Shown one piece after another: positions 6,886-14,052 of a stretch of DNA of 17,657 nt. Below the pieces are notes generated by a model. It was not told the DNA's origin. It saw only the letters and a program-made list of their open reading frames with translations, and did no database searches. Source of the stretch: VGKP01 sp964647695. GTDB lineage: Archaea > Nanobdellota > Nanobdellia > Pacearchaeales > GW2011-AR1. The stretch is taken from assembly GCA_964647695.1 (NCBI GenBank), contig CAZYIS010000011.1:1-17657 (forward strand), read 5' to 3'. Each line of letters opens with the position of its first letter. Within the stretch, counting starts at the first letter, position 1. The translations under genes were made by a program, and so were the position numbers.

Positions 6886-7404
6886 TTATATTTTTCCTCC
6901 CCTAATCTTTTGAACTAATATTTCTAATTCTTTAGCAGGTATTTTTTTTCTTACTATTAAAAATTTAATATCTCTAAATCCGGAAGGTGAAACCAGAGCA
7001 GGATTACTTGGTTGAGATTCTTCAAATGGTAAATCGTGAGCGTAGAAAGGTAAATGTCTAGTAAGCTCATGTTCAACCCAATCTTCTTTGTATTTTCCTT
7101 CTAATCCTAATTGAGGCCTTGCTTTTGGAACGGCGTAATTAATTTCACGAGTACTATTTTCATGATATTCAAAAGGAACAGCTAGTTTTGTTAAATCAGA
7201 TATAACTCTAGGATTATTTGTCTTTTTTAAATTAACTTTTGCTTCGTTTAGGTCATATAATCCTCTGGATGATCCATTGGTTACATATACTCGAGTGTCA
7301 AATTGAGCAGAATTCAGATTGCTAGCTAAATCTTCTCTAATAGTTAACTCTTCAAATATATTGTAGGTTACTACTTTTCTTGTTTTTGTTTTATTTGTTT
7401 TCAT
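6886..7404 (-). CDS. Hypothetical protein, first gene of TPR operon
   Basis: A 172-aa protein I do not recognise. It begins with a basic, Thr/Lys-rich segment (KTNKTKTRKVV) and has no signal peptide or membrane helix. A central polar region (EDWVEHELTRHLPFYAHDLPFEES, about 107-130) carries several acidic and His residues but no motif I can assign. Two TPR-like genes follow within 1 nt and -4 nt, so the three probably form one operon and may act together. No GCC alanine codon is visible, like its island neighbours. The gene is divergent from the TrmB-like gene, with a 120-nt AT-rich region between them. The minus-strand promoter is not clear; CTTTAAATA at about 7452-7460 is one candidate. Confidence 0.7.
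   Translation of the reverse strand: MKTNKTKTRKVVTYNIFEELTIREDLASNLNSAQFDTRVYVTNGSSRGLYDLNEAKVNLKKTNNPRVISDLTKLAVPFEYHENSTREINYAVPKARPQLGLEGKYKEDWVEHELTRHLPFYAHDLPFEESQPSNPALVSPSGFRDIKFLIVRKKIPAKELEILVQKIRGGKI
6896..6903 (-). promoter_or_regulatory. Shine-Dalgarno for the 78-aa TPR-like gene
   Basis: AGGGGAGG on the minus strand lies 11 nt before ATG 6884, within the last codons of the upstream gene. It shows that downstream genes of operons here use Shine-Dalgarno initiation even though many first genes look leaderless. Confidence 0.6.
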
Positions 7405-7465
7405 TTTATGTATTTTTATTATTTATTTGTTAAATGATGGCTGATTTTAGCTATTTAAAGAAATG

Positions 7466-7483
7466 CTCATCAAATTTGGTGAG
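7466..7483. promoter_or_regulatory. Dyad upstream of the TrmB-like gene, candidate operator
   Basis: CTCATCAAA and TTTGGTGAG are reverse complements with one mismatch (T-G). This 18-bp gapless dyad lies 12 nt upstream of the TATA box and between two divergent genes. Autoregulation by the TrmB-like protein or control of the divergent operon is possible. Confidence 0.45.
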
Positions 7484-7494
7484 TAAATAGAAAG

Positions 7495-7505
7495 AATTAT
7501 AAATA
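7495..7505 (+). promoter_or_regulatory. TATA box of the TrmB-like gene
   Basis: AATTATAAATA is centred 25 nt before ATG 7525, predicting a leaderless transcript. Confidence 0.6.
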
Positions 7506-7524
7506 AGAAAAACTGGTAAATTGT

Positions 7525-8244
7525 ATGGACACAAGTTTTCTGGAAGGCATAGGCTTATCTAAAAATGAAATAAAGGTTTTTCTAGTGATGCTCAAGCTGG
7601 GAGAAAGCAAAGCCGGAGCCATAATATCCAAAGCAGGATTGCAGAGTTCCGCAGTCTATAATGCTATTAATTCTTTAATAGACAAAGGTCTTGTTTCCTA
7701 TATTAAGCAAGGACAAATAAAATACTTTAAATCCGCGTCTCCCGATGTTCTTTCCGATTATCTCGATACTAAAAAAGAAGAATATCTTAAAGTTCTACCT
7801 GAACTAAAAAGTTTTATGCATGGCTCCATTGAAGGAGTAGAGTTTTACAAATCCCTTAGAGGAGTAAAAACCCTGGTTTCAGAATTACTTAAGGATTCCA
7901 AAAAAGGAGACATCTATAGATTCTTCTCCATTGAAGACGAAAAAGAATACCGATTTGCCACCGATAACCTCTATGAACTACAAAAAGGCATAAGAAAAAC
8001 TAAGGGCATAATCACCCATGGCCTGTTCTCCGAAAACACAAGAAAACACACCAAAGGTTCTTCCGTAACCCAAAGAAGATTTGTAAATTCACCTTTACCT
8101 CCAAATACTCAAATGTTAAATGGTAAGATAGCCATAATCTCCTGGAAAGGCGAAGAACCCTCAGGCATATTGATCCGTTCAAAAGACATCTATGACACCT
8201 ATGTTATTTTCTTTGAACACATGTGGAAGATTGCTAGCAAATAA
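7525..8244 (+). CDS. TrmB-family transcriptional regulator
   Basis: A 239-aa archaeal regulator. Residues ~1-75 form a winged helix of the TrmB type: FLEGIGLSKNEIKVFLVMLKLGESKAGAIISKAGLQSSAVYNAINSLIDKGLVSYIKQGQIKYF, with the recognition helix around SSAVYNAINSLIDKG. The remainder, from about residue 100, matches the general layout of TrmB effector/dimerisation domains (GVEFYKSLRGVKTLVSELL, then GKIAIISWKGEEPSGILIRS). Better-studied TrmB proteins sense sugars and repress or activate sugar-uptake or metabolic genes; the ligand here is unknown. The gene appears leaderless, has its own dyad upstream, and its stop codon abuts that of the convergent J-domain gene with no gap. Plausible targets are the divergent hypothetical operon or itself. 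Confidence 0.85.
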   Translation: MDTSFLEGIGLSKNEIKVFLVMLKLGESKAGAIISKAGLQSSAVYNAINSLIDKGLVSYIKQGQIKYFKSASPDVLSDYLDTKKEEYLKVLPELKSFMHGSIEGVEFYKSLRGVKTLVSELLKDSKKGDIYRFFSIEDEKEYRFATDNLYELQKGIRKTKGIITHGLFSENTRKHTKGSSVTQRRFVNSPLPPNTQMLNGKIAIISWKGEEPSGILIRSKDIYDTYVIFFEHMWKIASK

Positions 8245-8778
8245 TTAACTCAATTCTTTCTTTAGAAGTTTATGGGCAGTATTTATTCTTTGGAAACATT
8301 CATGATCTCCATCCGGCATGTCAGGATGATATTTCTTAGCCAATAGCTTATAATTCTTATTTATTACTTCCATATCCATTTCATCGGCCTTAACACATAG
8401 AGTTTTTCTTGCTTCTATTCTTTGTTCCACCAGATCATCGTCTTCACTAAATTCTCTCACGAAATCATCCACTATAATTTCTTTTGAAAGAAGCTTTGCC
8501 ACCTCAAGTTTCAATACTCTTTCCACCATAGCAAGATTTTCAACAAACTTAGACATCAGACCATAGCCATACTTCAAATTTCTACCTGCGAAATACCAGG
8601 ATACGGTTGCAGGATGCTTTTTCTGTGGAATATCCTGTCTAGAAATATCTATGCTGTGTCTTTCTACTCCCAGAGTTTTTAAAATTGCCACTATATTATT
8701 CTCAATCTGGGTTGCTCTTCTGGCAAACGAGTCTCTAATTACTACCGGTGCGATTTCATGACCTTTTATTAATACCAT
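8245..8778 (-). CDS. Protein with C-terminal J domain
   Basis: A 177-aa protein whose last ~55 residues form a J domain. A helix I remnant (RKTLCVKADE) and helix II (INKNYKLLAKKY) lead to the diagnostic HPD at 151-153, then helix III (ECFQRINTAHKLLKKELS). J domains stimulate DnaK ATP hydrolysis through HPD. The N-terminal ~120 residues are not recognised; they contain a possible beta segment (HPATVSWYFAGRNLKYGYG) and charged helices. No Gly/Phe linker or CxxCxGxG zinc repeats are present, so this is a type III J protein with the domain at the C-terminus, not canonical DnaJ. It is divergently transcribed from grpE-dnaK and looks leaderless. The N-terminal part may recruit a specific client to DnaK. 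Confidence 0.8.
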   Translation of the reverse strand: MVLIKGHEIAPVVIRDSFARRATQIENNIVAILKTLGVERHSIDISRQDIPQKKHPATVSWYFAGRNLKYGYGLMSKFVENLAMVERVLKLEVAKLLSKEIIVDDFVREFSEDDDLVEQRIEARKTLCVKADEMDMEVINKNYKLLAKKYHPDMPDGDHECFQRINTAHKLLKKELS

Positions 8779-8798
8779 ATTTCTATAGCAAAAAATGC

Positions 8799-8808
8799 AT
8801 TTATAAAT
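8799..8808 (-). promoter_or_regulatory. TATA box of the J-domain gene
   Basis: ATTTATAAAT, a perfect palindrome, is centred 25 nt before ATG 8778 on the minus strand. It predicts a leaderless mRNA. The divergent grpE promoter lies about 50 nt away. Confidence 0.6.
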
Positions 8809-8846
8809 CTAGGTTTTGAAAATAAATTTGAATTTTTTTAAAATAG

Positions 8847-8864
8847 GATGATTTATAAGTCATC
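8847..8864 (+). promoter_or_regulatory. TATA box of grpE-dnaK embedded in a palindrome
   Basis: GATGA and TCATC arms flank a TTATAA core that is itself self-complementary. The 18-bp site is palindromic apart from one base pair on each side of the core. The TATA box is centred about 28 nt before ATG 8884, so transcription should start at or just before it. A repressor bound here would block TBP, a mode used by archaeal heat-shock regulators such as Phr; the factor is not known. Confidence 0.5.
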
Positions 8865-8883
8865 TTTTGGACCCCTTATTATT

Positions 8884-9315
8884 ATGGAAGAAAAAGTAAA
8901 AGTAACTGAGCAGGAATATATTGAACAATTGCAAAGATTGCAGGCCGAGTTTGAAAACTATAGAAAGAGAACCGAAGCCGAAAAAGTCGCAGCAGCCAAT
9001 AACTCAAATTCAAGTTTAATATTTCAACTATTGGAAGTTTTGGACAATCTAGAACTTTCTCTTAAGCACACTTCCGATCCAGGAATAAAACTAGTCTACA
9101 CCCAATTCTATAAAATTCTAGAGAAACAAGGACTTAAACCAATCATTGCCCAAGGCAAGTTCAATCCTAAGATTCACGAGGCCATAATCAAAGAAGAAGG
9201 AACCGAATATGGAAAGATTTTGGAAGAAATAAAGAAGGGTTATATGCTAAATGATAAGCTTATAAGGGCATCAAAAGTAAGAATTACAACACTAAAGGAA
9301 AACAACAATGGGTAA
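8884..9315 (+). CDS. grpE: GrpE, nucleotide exchange factor for DnaK
   Basis: A 143-aa co-chaperone. ATG 8884 is chosen over an upstream in-frame ATG (8848) because the TATA box at 8852-8859 lies between them. The N-terminal coiled coil (YIEQLQRLQAEFENYRKRTEAEK, residues ~12-34) is the GrpE dimer stalk. The C-terminal beta-wing is recognisable as KFNPKIHEAI followed by EEIKKGYMLNDKLIRASKVRIT, matching the family pattern of a KGY-L-D-R-x-A-V segment. It releases ADP from DnaK so the chaperone cycle can restart. It overlaps dnaK by 8 nt, indicating coupled translation. At 143 aa it is short for GrpE, missing the disordered N-terminal tail of bacterial versions. Confidence 0.93.
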   Translation: MEEKVKVTEQEYIEQLQRLQAEFENYRKRTEAEKVAAANNSNSSLIFQLLEVLDNLELSLKHTSDPGIKLVYTQFYKILEKQGLKPIIAQGKFNPKIHEAIIKEEGTEYGKILEEIKKGYMLNDKLIRASKVRITTLKENNNG

Positions 9316-11068
9316 AATAATCGGAATCGATCTGGGAACTACATTTTCAGCCGTAAGCGTAATGGAAGGCGGAAAGCCAAAGATAATCCCTGATTCAGAA
9401 GGTAAGAATACCATGCCTAGTGTCGTCTCCATAAATGGAAATGAAATTCTAGTGGGAGAAGTAGCAAAAAGAGGAGCCGTAGCCAATCCAACCAGCACCA
9501 TAAGAAGTATTAAAAGAAAAATGGGAACCAAAGATAAGGTAAAGGTTGGAGACAAAGAATATAGTCCTGAAGAAATTTCTGCCATGATTCTACAAAAGCT
9601 AAAGAAAGATGCCGAAGCATATTTAGGACAAGAAGTAACTGATGCAGTAATTACTGTTCCAGCCTATTTCGGAGATGCCCAAAGAAATGCCACCAAAGAT
9701 GCAGGAGCCATAGCTGGATTAAATGTAAAAAGAATAATCAATGAACCAACCGCAGCAGCCCTAGCCTATGGATTAGACAGAGAAGATGATCAGACCATTC
9801 TAGTATTTGACTTTGGAGGAGGAACCTTCGACGTATCTATTCTAGAACTAGGTGGAGGCGTATTCGAAGTAAAGTCCACCAGTGGAGATAATTATCTTGG
9901 AGGAGATGACATTGATGATCTCATTATAGAACATCTAGCTTCCGAATTTAAAAAACTTCATAGCATTGATCTAAAAGGAGATCTGGTTGCACTTCAAAGA
10001 CTTAGAGATGCTTCCGAAGTTGCAAAGATTGAACTTAGTTCGGTTGAAGAAACAAAAATAGCCATACCATATTTATACACCGATGCCTCTGGACCAAAGC
10101 ACCTTGATATCACATTAACCAGAGCTACTCTTGAAACCATTTGTGAACCTATTTTTGAAAGACTTAGAGGACCTACTAAGAGAGCATTGAAAGATTCAAA
10201 GTTAGCAAAGATCGACAAAGTTATATTGGTTGGAGGAAGCACAAGAATTCCTAAGGTTAGAACCATTGTTCAAGAAATAACTGGTCTAGTTCCAGACACT
10301 TCCATTAATCCTGATGAAGCCGTTTCTCTAGGAGCAGCAATCCAGGGAGGAATCATAAGCGGAGACATAAAAGATATATTATTACTAGATGTAACTCCCC
10401 TAACTCTAGGTATAGAAGTTCTTGGAGGACTACGTGCCTCTCTTATCGAAAGAAATACCACAATCCCAACTAAAAAGAGCCAAGTCTTTACTACTACGAT
10501 GGATAATCAATCATCCGTAAATATTCATGTACTACAAGGAGAAAGAGAAATGGCCGATGATAATATCTCTCTAGGCATGTTTGACCTACAGGGCATCCCT
10601 CCAGCTCCAAGAAGCATCCCTCAAATAGAAGTTACCTTCGATATTGACACCAATGGTATAGTAAAAGTATCTGCCAAAGATCTAGGAACCGGCATAGAAC
10701 AAAAAATCACCGTCACTGGAGGAGCATTGACTGAACTAGAAATAAAGAAAATGATAAAAGACTCTGAAAAATATAGAGAAGAAGATCAAAGAAAGAGAGA
10801 AAACATAGAAACAAGACAGGAAGGAGAAGCTCTGATCCATGCCACTGAAAAAATGATTGCCACCTATAAAGATAAAGTCGATGCCAACACCATAGAAAGT
10901 ATTACCAAAGAAATTGAAGAACTAAGAGTTCTAGTAAAAGACAATAACTCCAGAGCCATCAAACTAAAGATTGAAGACATTCAAAAAGTTTCCCAAGAAA
11001 TAGGAATAAAAATCTATCAACAGACTGCCGCCGAAGCAGCCAAGAATAAAAAAGTTATAAGTTTGTAA
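9308..11068 (+). CDS. dnaK: DnaK (Hsp70) chaperone
   Basis: A 586-aa Hsp70. The ATPase domain (~1-355) begins GIDLGTTFS (6-14) and carries VPAYFGDAQRNATKDAGAIAGLNVKRIINEPTAAALAYG, the phosphate-2 loop DFGGGTFDVSIL, and VGGSTRIPKV. The hydrophobic linker DILLL (356-360) precedes DVTPLTLGIEVLGG of the substrate-binding domain. A helical lid (KMIKDSEKYREEDQRKRENIE onward) completes the protein. It is somewhat shorter than bacterial DnaK and ends without the disordered acidic tail. It folds and protects cytosolic proteins with GrpE and J-domain partners. Its start overlaps grpE by 8 nt, and its stop abuts the convergent sulfatase-family gene with no gap. No canonical DnaJ is in the window; the nearby C-terminal-J protein is the only visible partner. 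Confidence 0.97.
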   Translation: MGKIIGIDLGTTFSAVSVMEGGKPKIIPDSEGKNTMPSVVSINGNEILVGEVAKRGAVANPTSTIRSIKRKMGTKDKVKVGDKEYSPEEISAMILQKLKKDAEAYLGQEVTDAVITVPAYFGDAQRNATKDAGAIAGLNVKRIINEPTAAALAYGLDREDDQTILVFDFGGGTFDVSILELGGGVFEVKSTSGDNYLGGDDIDDLIIEHLASEFKKLHSIDLKGDLVALQRLRDASEVAKIELSSVEETKIAIPYLYTDASGPKHLDITLTRATLETICEPIFERLRGPTKRALKDSKLAKIDKVILVGGSTRIPKVRTIVQEITGLVPDTSINPDEAVSLGAAIQGGIISGDIKDILLLDVTPLTLGIEVLGGLRASLIERNTTIPTKKSQVFTTTMDNQSSVNIHVLQGEREMADDNISLGMFDLQGIPPAPRSIPQIEVTFDIDTNGIVKVSAKDLGTGIEQKITVTGGALTELEIKKMIKDSEKYREEDQRKRENIETRQEGEALIHATEKMIATYKDKVDANTIESITKEIEELRVLVKDNNSRAIKLKIEDIQKVSQEIGIKIYQQTAAEAAKNKKVISL

Positions 11069-12553
11069 TTAATTAATATAACCTAAACCTTTAAGCTGAT
11101 CAAGTAACTCTGAAGAAGGCTGTTGAACACTGACACCATTATAATTTTTTAGAAATACCGAGTTTTCTTTAATCTGATCACTTATTTTTTGAGCGAGATC
11201 CTTTGCAACTTCTGGATATTGATCTATAACATTATTCTGCTCCAAGGGATCCTTCTTTAGATTATACAATTCGGCCTTGCTTCTGTTGGTCAAAGAATAT
11301 AGAAATTTCCAATCCTCGGATCTAATGGATGAAACATTAGGTCTGTTATATTCATTTCCATAATTAGAATAAACATACTCCCTCAAATTTCCAGTTCTAG
11401 TGCTAGACATCAAATTGGTAAAGCTGAAACCCTGAAGTTTAGATATATTACCAACCCTTACCATGTCCAATATGGTAGGCATCACATCCACACTGGTAAT
11501 TAATGAATCACTAATCTTTTTACCTTTATCCTGTCCAGGCATATGAATAATTAAAGGTACATGAAGTAAGTTATCATATAACTGTGTGTGAGATAATTTT
11601 CCATGCTCTCCAAATTCTTCTCCATGGTCAGCCGTAATAATTACTATTGTCTTTTTACTTAAATTTAATTTATCCAAATCATTAAACAACAATTGAAGCT
11701 GGGCATCAGCAGATAATATTCCCCCATCATAGGTGTCTTCAAGGTAATTCAACTCAGGTTTAGATAAGTAATCTCCTATTGATTTATTATATCTATCAAT
11801 CATACTATTAATACCATAAAGCAGAGGTGCAGCACAAACATTCTTAGCTGAATCCATGCAACCATCAAACTCAAAACTTTTATTTCTAAGAAAAGCACTA
11901 TTGTAAGGTTCTGGAGAATAATAAACCTGTTTAGATTGATTTATGTCATTGGCATGAATCTCAAAAGTATGTAAAAATAGGAAAAACTTATTATCTTCAT
12001 TATTTTTCATAAAATTATAGGCATTTGGAACGGAACTAGAAAGATAACCTACATTAGTATAATTATCAAAACCCTGGGAGTAACCAAAACTAGCATCCAG
12101 ATAACCTCCGTCCACAAAACCTGCCGTTTTGTAACCTGCTGATTTCAATGTTTCTGCCAAAGTAACCTTATCATTTGCTAATACTGAATCCGGATTCAAA
12201 ACACCATGAACAGCCGGATATAAAGAAGTAAACAAGGACATGTGCACCAATAGAGTTTGAGGCGCAACCGAATATAGATTATTAAACTGATAGGAATTTT
12301 CAGCATATTTACATAGATTAGGTGCCGTATTTCTATCATAACCATAGCAAGGTAAATGATCTGCTCTAAGAGTATCCAATGAAACCAATATTACATTACA
12401 ATCCTTACACATTGAATCACTCATTGTAGCCACATCAGAACTTTGACCGTCATTAATAACGAATCCAGTTAGACTATGAGAAAAAGCTAAACCGGCTATA
12501 ATTAAAACAATAAGAATTCCTAAAATAATCAAATAAATCCTCTTTTTTTCCAT
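11069..12553 (-). CDS. Membrane-anchored sulfatase-family protein with Thr at the nucleophile position
   Basis: A 494-aa alkaline phosphatase-superfamily protein of the sulfatase branch. A basic start (MEKKR) and hydrophobic helix (~6-28) indicate a membrane anchor with the domain outside the cell. Metal-site features are D60 in ILVSLDTLRADH, DHGEEFGEHG (D309, H310) and the following H-x-H region. The C-terminus has the usual LYNLKKDPLEQNNV. True sulfatases have C/S-x-P-S-R, where the Cys/Ser becomes formylglycine. Here the aligned segment is APQTLLVHMSLFTSLYP, placing Thr100 as nucleophile and losing the P-S-R residues. Formylglycine chemistry is therefore ruled out, and phosphodiester or phospho-/glycerol-transfer chemistry, as in Thr-dependent relatives, is as likely as sulfate ester cleavage. 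It lies 48 nt downstream of cysN with its own TATA-like box and Shine-Dalgarno. Confidence 0.85.
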   Translation of the reverse strand: MEKKRIYLIILGILIVLIIAGLAFSHSLTGFVINDGQSSDVATMSDSMCKDCNVILVSLDTLRADHLPCYGYDRNTAPNLCKYAENSYQFNNLYSVAPQTLLVHMSLFTSLYPAVHGVLNPDSVLANDKVTLAETLKSAGYKTAGFVDGGYLDASFGYSQGFDNYTNVGYLSSSVPNAYNFMKNNEDNKFFLFLHTFEIHANDINQSKQVYYSPEPYNSAFLRNKSFEFDGCMDSAKNVCAAPLLYGINSMIDRYNKSIGDYLSKPELNYLEDTYDGGILSADAQLQLLFNDLDKLNLSKKTIVIITADHGEEFGEHGKLSHTQLYDNLLHVPLIIHMPGQDKGKKISDSLITSVDVMPTILDMVRVGNISKLQGFSFTNLMSSTRTGNLREYVYSNYGNEYNRPNVSSIRSEDWKFLYSLTNRSKAELYNLKKDPLEQNNVIDQYPEVAKDLAQKISDQIKENSVFLKNYNGVSVQQPSSELLDQLKGLGYIN

Positions 12554-12557
12554 TTTT

Positions 12558-12592
12558 CTCCTTCCAAATATTCGTCGCTATTACTTTTAAAT
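12558..12592 (-). promoter_or_regulatory. Promoter and Shine-Dalgarno of the sulfatase-family gene
   Basis: On the minus strand ATTTAAAAG (12584-12592) is TATA-like, centred 35 nt from ATG 12553. A GGAAGGAG Shine-Dalgarno follows at 12558-12565. A short leader starting near 12562 would fit. The 14 nt at 12579-12592 recur exactly in the cysD promoter (14895-14908). Confidence 0.45.
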
Positions 12593-12601
12593 GTTATGCA
12601 A

Positions 12602-13822
12602 TTAAATGCTAATTATTCCCACAGCCACAATCTGATTATCTTTTTCCAACACAAATCTTCCCAATTCAGGACATTTATTAACATCACTGAAAACCAGATT
12701 ATTTTTCAAAGCCAGAGTTACCTCTGCTGCTTCATTCTTTTCCAAATAATTTACCATTGGAAGTTCATTCAGAGTAGATGAATCAAATTTTCGCAGAACA
12801 TTTATTTTAACTGGAAATTCTTGGGTGGCGAGTCGAATTATAAACTTCTCATCATCCAAATTTACTCTTGAACCCAACCAAAATATATTAGCCTTCAGAT
12901 TATTTGAAGATACTAAAGAAGAATTAATCTTGCCACTGATTATATCTCCCGGCTCAGTAAATAAAGGATCCACAGTGGTTAGACCTACACTTTCACCTTC
13001 TAGACCATAGTTATCATTGCTCAGAAATTTCTCAATGGATTTAACTTTAGTTGCAGTTTTCCTAGGCCAAATTAGTATTTCATCTCCCAGGACAACACTT
13101 CCCGAAGAAATTTTACCCACAATTATTCTTTTATCATTTATTTTATATACATCTTGAATAGGCATAACAAAATCCGATGCTACTTTTTCTTTAGAAGCAT
13201 AATTATCCAGGGCATCCAAAAAAGATTCCCTACACCATCCCATTTCTTTAGAAACTTCTTTCAAATTAACTCCAAACCTAGCAGAAATTGGAAGTATTTT
13301 ATTAGCCCTAATTCCTACTTTAGCAAAGAATTCATTTATCTCTGATTCTATCTCGCTAAACTTTTTCTGATCGTAATTAACCAAATCCATTTTATTTACT
13401 ATTACCATTACCTCTTTTACCCCTATAAGAGAAAGAAGATAGGAATGTCTTCTAGTCTGTTCCATTATTCCTTCATTGGCATCAATCATTAGAATGGCCA
13501 AATCCGCTTGACTTGCTCCAGTAATCATATTCTTAATAAATTCCACATGGCCTGGAGCATCAATAATGACATAATTTCTTTTTGCACTTTTAAAAAATAT
13601 TTGCGTAGTGTCTATGGTTATATTCTGTTCCCTTTCTTCTCTTAAACTATCCAGAATAAAACTCCATTCTATATCTCTCCCCAGTTCTTTAGATGCCAAC
13701 TCAATTTCTTTTATCTTATCTTCATTCAATGATTTTGTTTCATACAAAAGTCTACCGATCAAAGTAGACTTTCCATGATCCACACTCCCCACGAAAACAA
13801 TTTTCAATTCTTTTTTATCCAT
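12602..13822 (-). CDS. cysN: Sulfate adenylyltransferase subunit 1 (CysN-like GTPase)
   Basis: A 406-aa translation-factor-type GTPase that drives sulfate activation: GTP hydrolysis is coupled to APS synthesis by CysD. G motifs are visible: G1 GSVDHGKST (12-20), G3 DAPGH (88-92), G4 NKMD (143-146) and G5 ISAR (179-182). CysN-specific stretches are LIGRLLYETKSL, LREEREQNITID and MEQTRRHSYLLSLIGV. Beta-barrel domains II and III follow. It is shorter than the ~475 aa of E. coli CysN and has no fused APS kinase domain. G1 carries H (as in EF-Tu/EF1A) where bacterial CysN usually has D. The start overlaps the DUF2061 gene by 8 nt and is served by GGAGG at 13832-13836. The neighbouring CysD makes the assignment firm; EF1A or SelB are excluded by context and by the TRRHS motif. 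Confidence 0.9.
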   Translation of the reverse strand: MDKKELKIVFVGSVDHGKSTLIGRLLYETKSLNEDKIKEIELASKELGRDIEWSFILDSLREEREQNITIDTTQIFFKSAKRNYVIIDAPGHVEFIKNMITGASQADLAILMIDANEGIMEQTRRHSYLLSLIGVKEVMVIVNKMDLVNYDQKKFSEIESEINEFFAKVGIRANKILPISARFGVNLKEVSKEMGWCRESFLDALDNYASKEKVASDFVMPIQDVYKINDKRIIVGKISSGSVVLGDEILIWPRKTATKVKSIEKFLSNDNYGLEGESVGLTTVDPLFTEPGDIISGKINSSLVSSNNLKANIFWLGSRVNLDDEKFIIRLATQEFPVKINVLRKFDSSTLNELPMVNYLEKNEAAEVTLALKNNLVFSDVNKCPELGRFVLEKDNQIVAVGIISI

Positions 13823-14051
13823 TTTTTATTTCCTCCAGTCTACTCTTTAAATTTTTCCTGCCAAAAGAAATATTTTCCCAAACTCTTTCATGGGCATAGT
13901 AAATAAATATCTTAGCCACAAGATCAGCACCGCCAATTATACCTGATATGGTGTAATCTCTAGTTACTGCGTAGGAAATAGCCACAGTAGCAGCAGTACC
14001 AAAAACCCTATAGGAAACTCCCTTAGTTATACTTCTCAGATGATTATCCAT
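13815..14051 (-). CDS. DUF2061 small membrane protein
   Basis: A 78-aa protein with two hydrophobic segments (about 17-31 and 34-52). It shows the DUF2061 pattern: SITKGVSYRVFGT, then SYAVTRDYTISGIIGGADLVAKIFIYYAHERVWENISFGRK. The family is often found beside, or fused to, sulfate-activation genes in marine bacteria, but its biochemical role is not established. It sits between cysD (1-nt gap) and cysN (8-nt overlap), so all three are almost certainly co-translated. A membrane-associated helper for sulfate activation or uptake is a context-based guess. Confidence 0.8.
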   Translation of the reverse strand: MDNHLRSITKGVSYRVFGTAATVAISYAVTRDYTISGIIGGADLVAKIFIYYAHERVWENISFGRKNLKSRLEEIKNG

Positions 14052-14052
14052 T

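Noticed and set aside
8848..8883. Longer GrpE from ATG 8848
   Set aside because: The codons overlap the TATA box at 8852-8859, so this start would precede the predicted transcript.
12602..13822. Elongation factor EF1A or SelB
   Set aside because: Domain layout and the H in G1 look EF-like, but the LIGRLLYETKS, TRRHS and REEREQNITID patterns plus adjacent cysD point to CysN.
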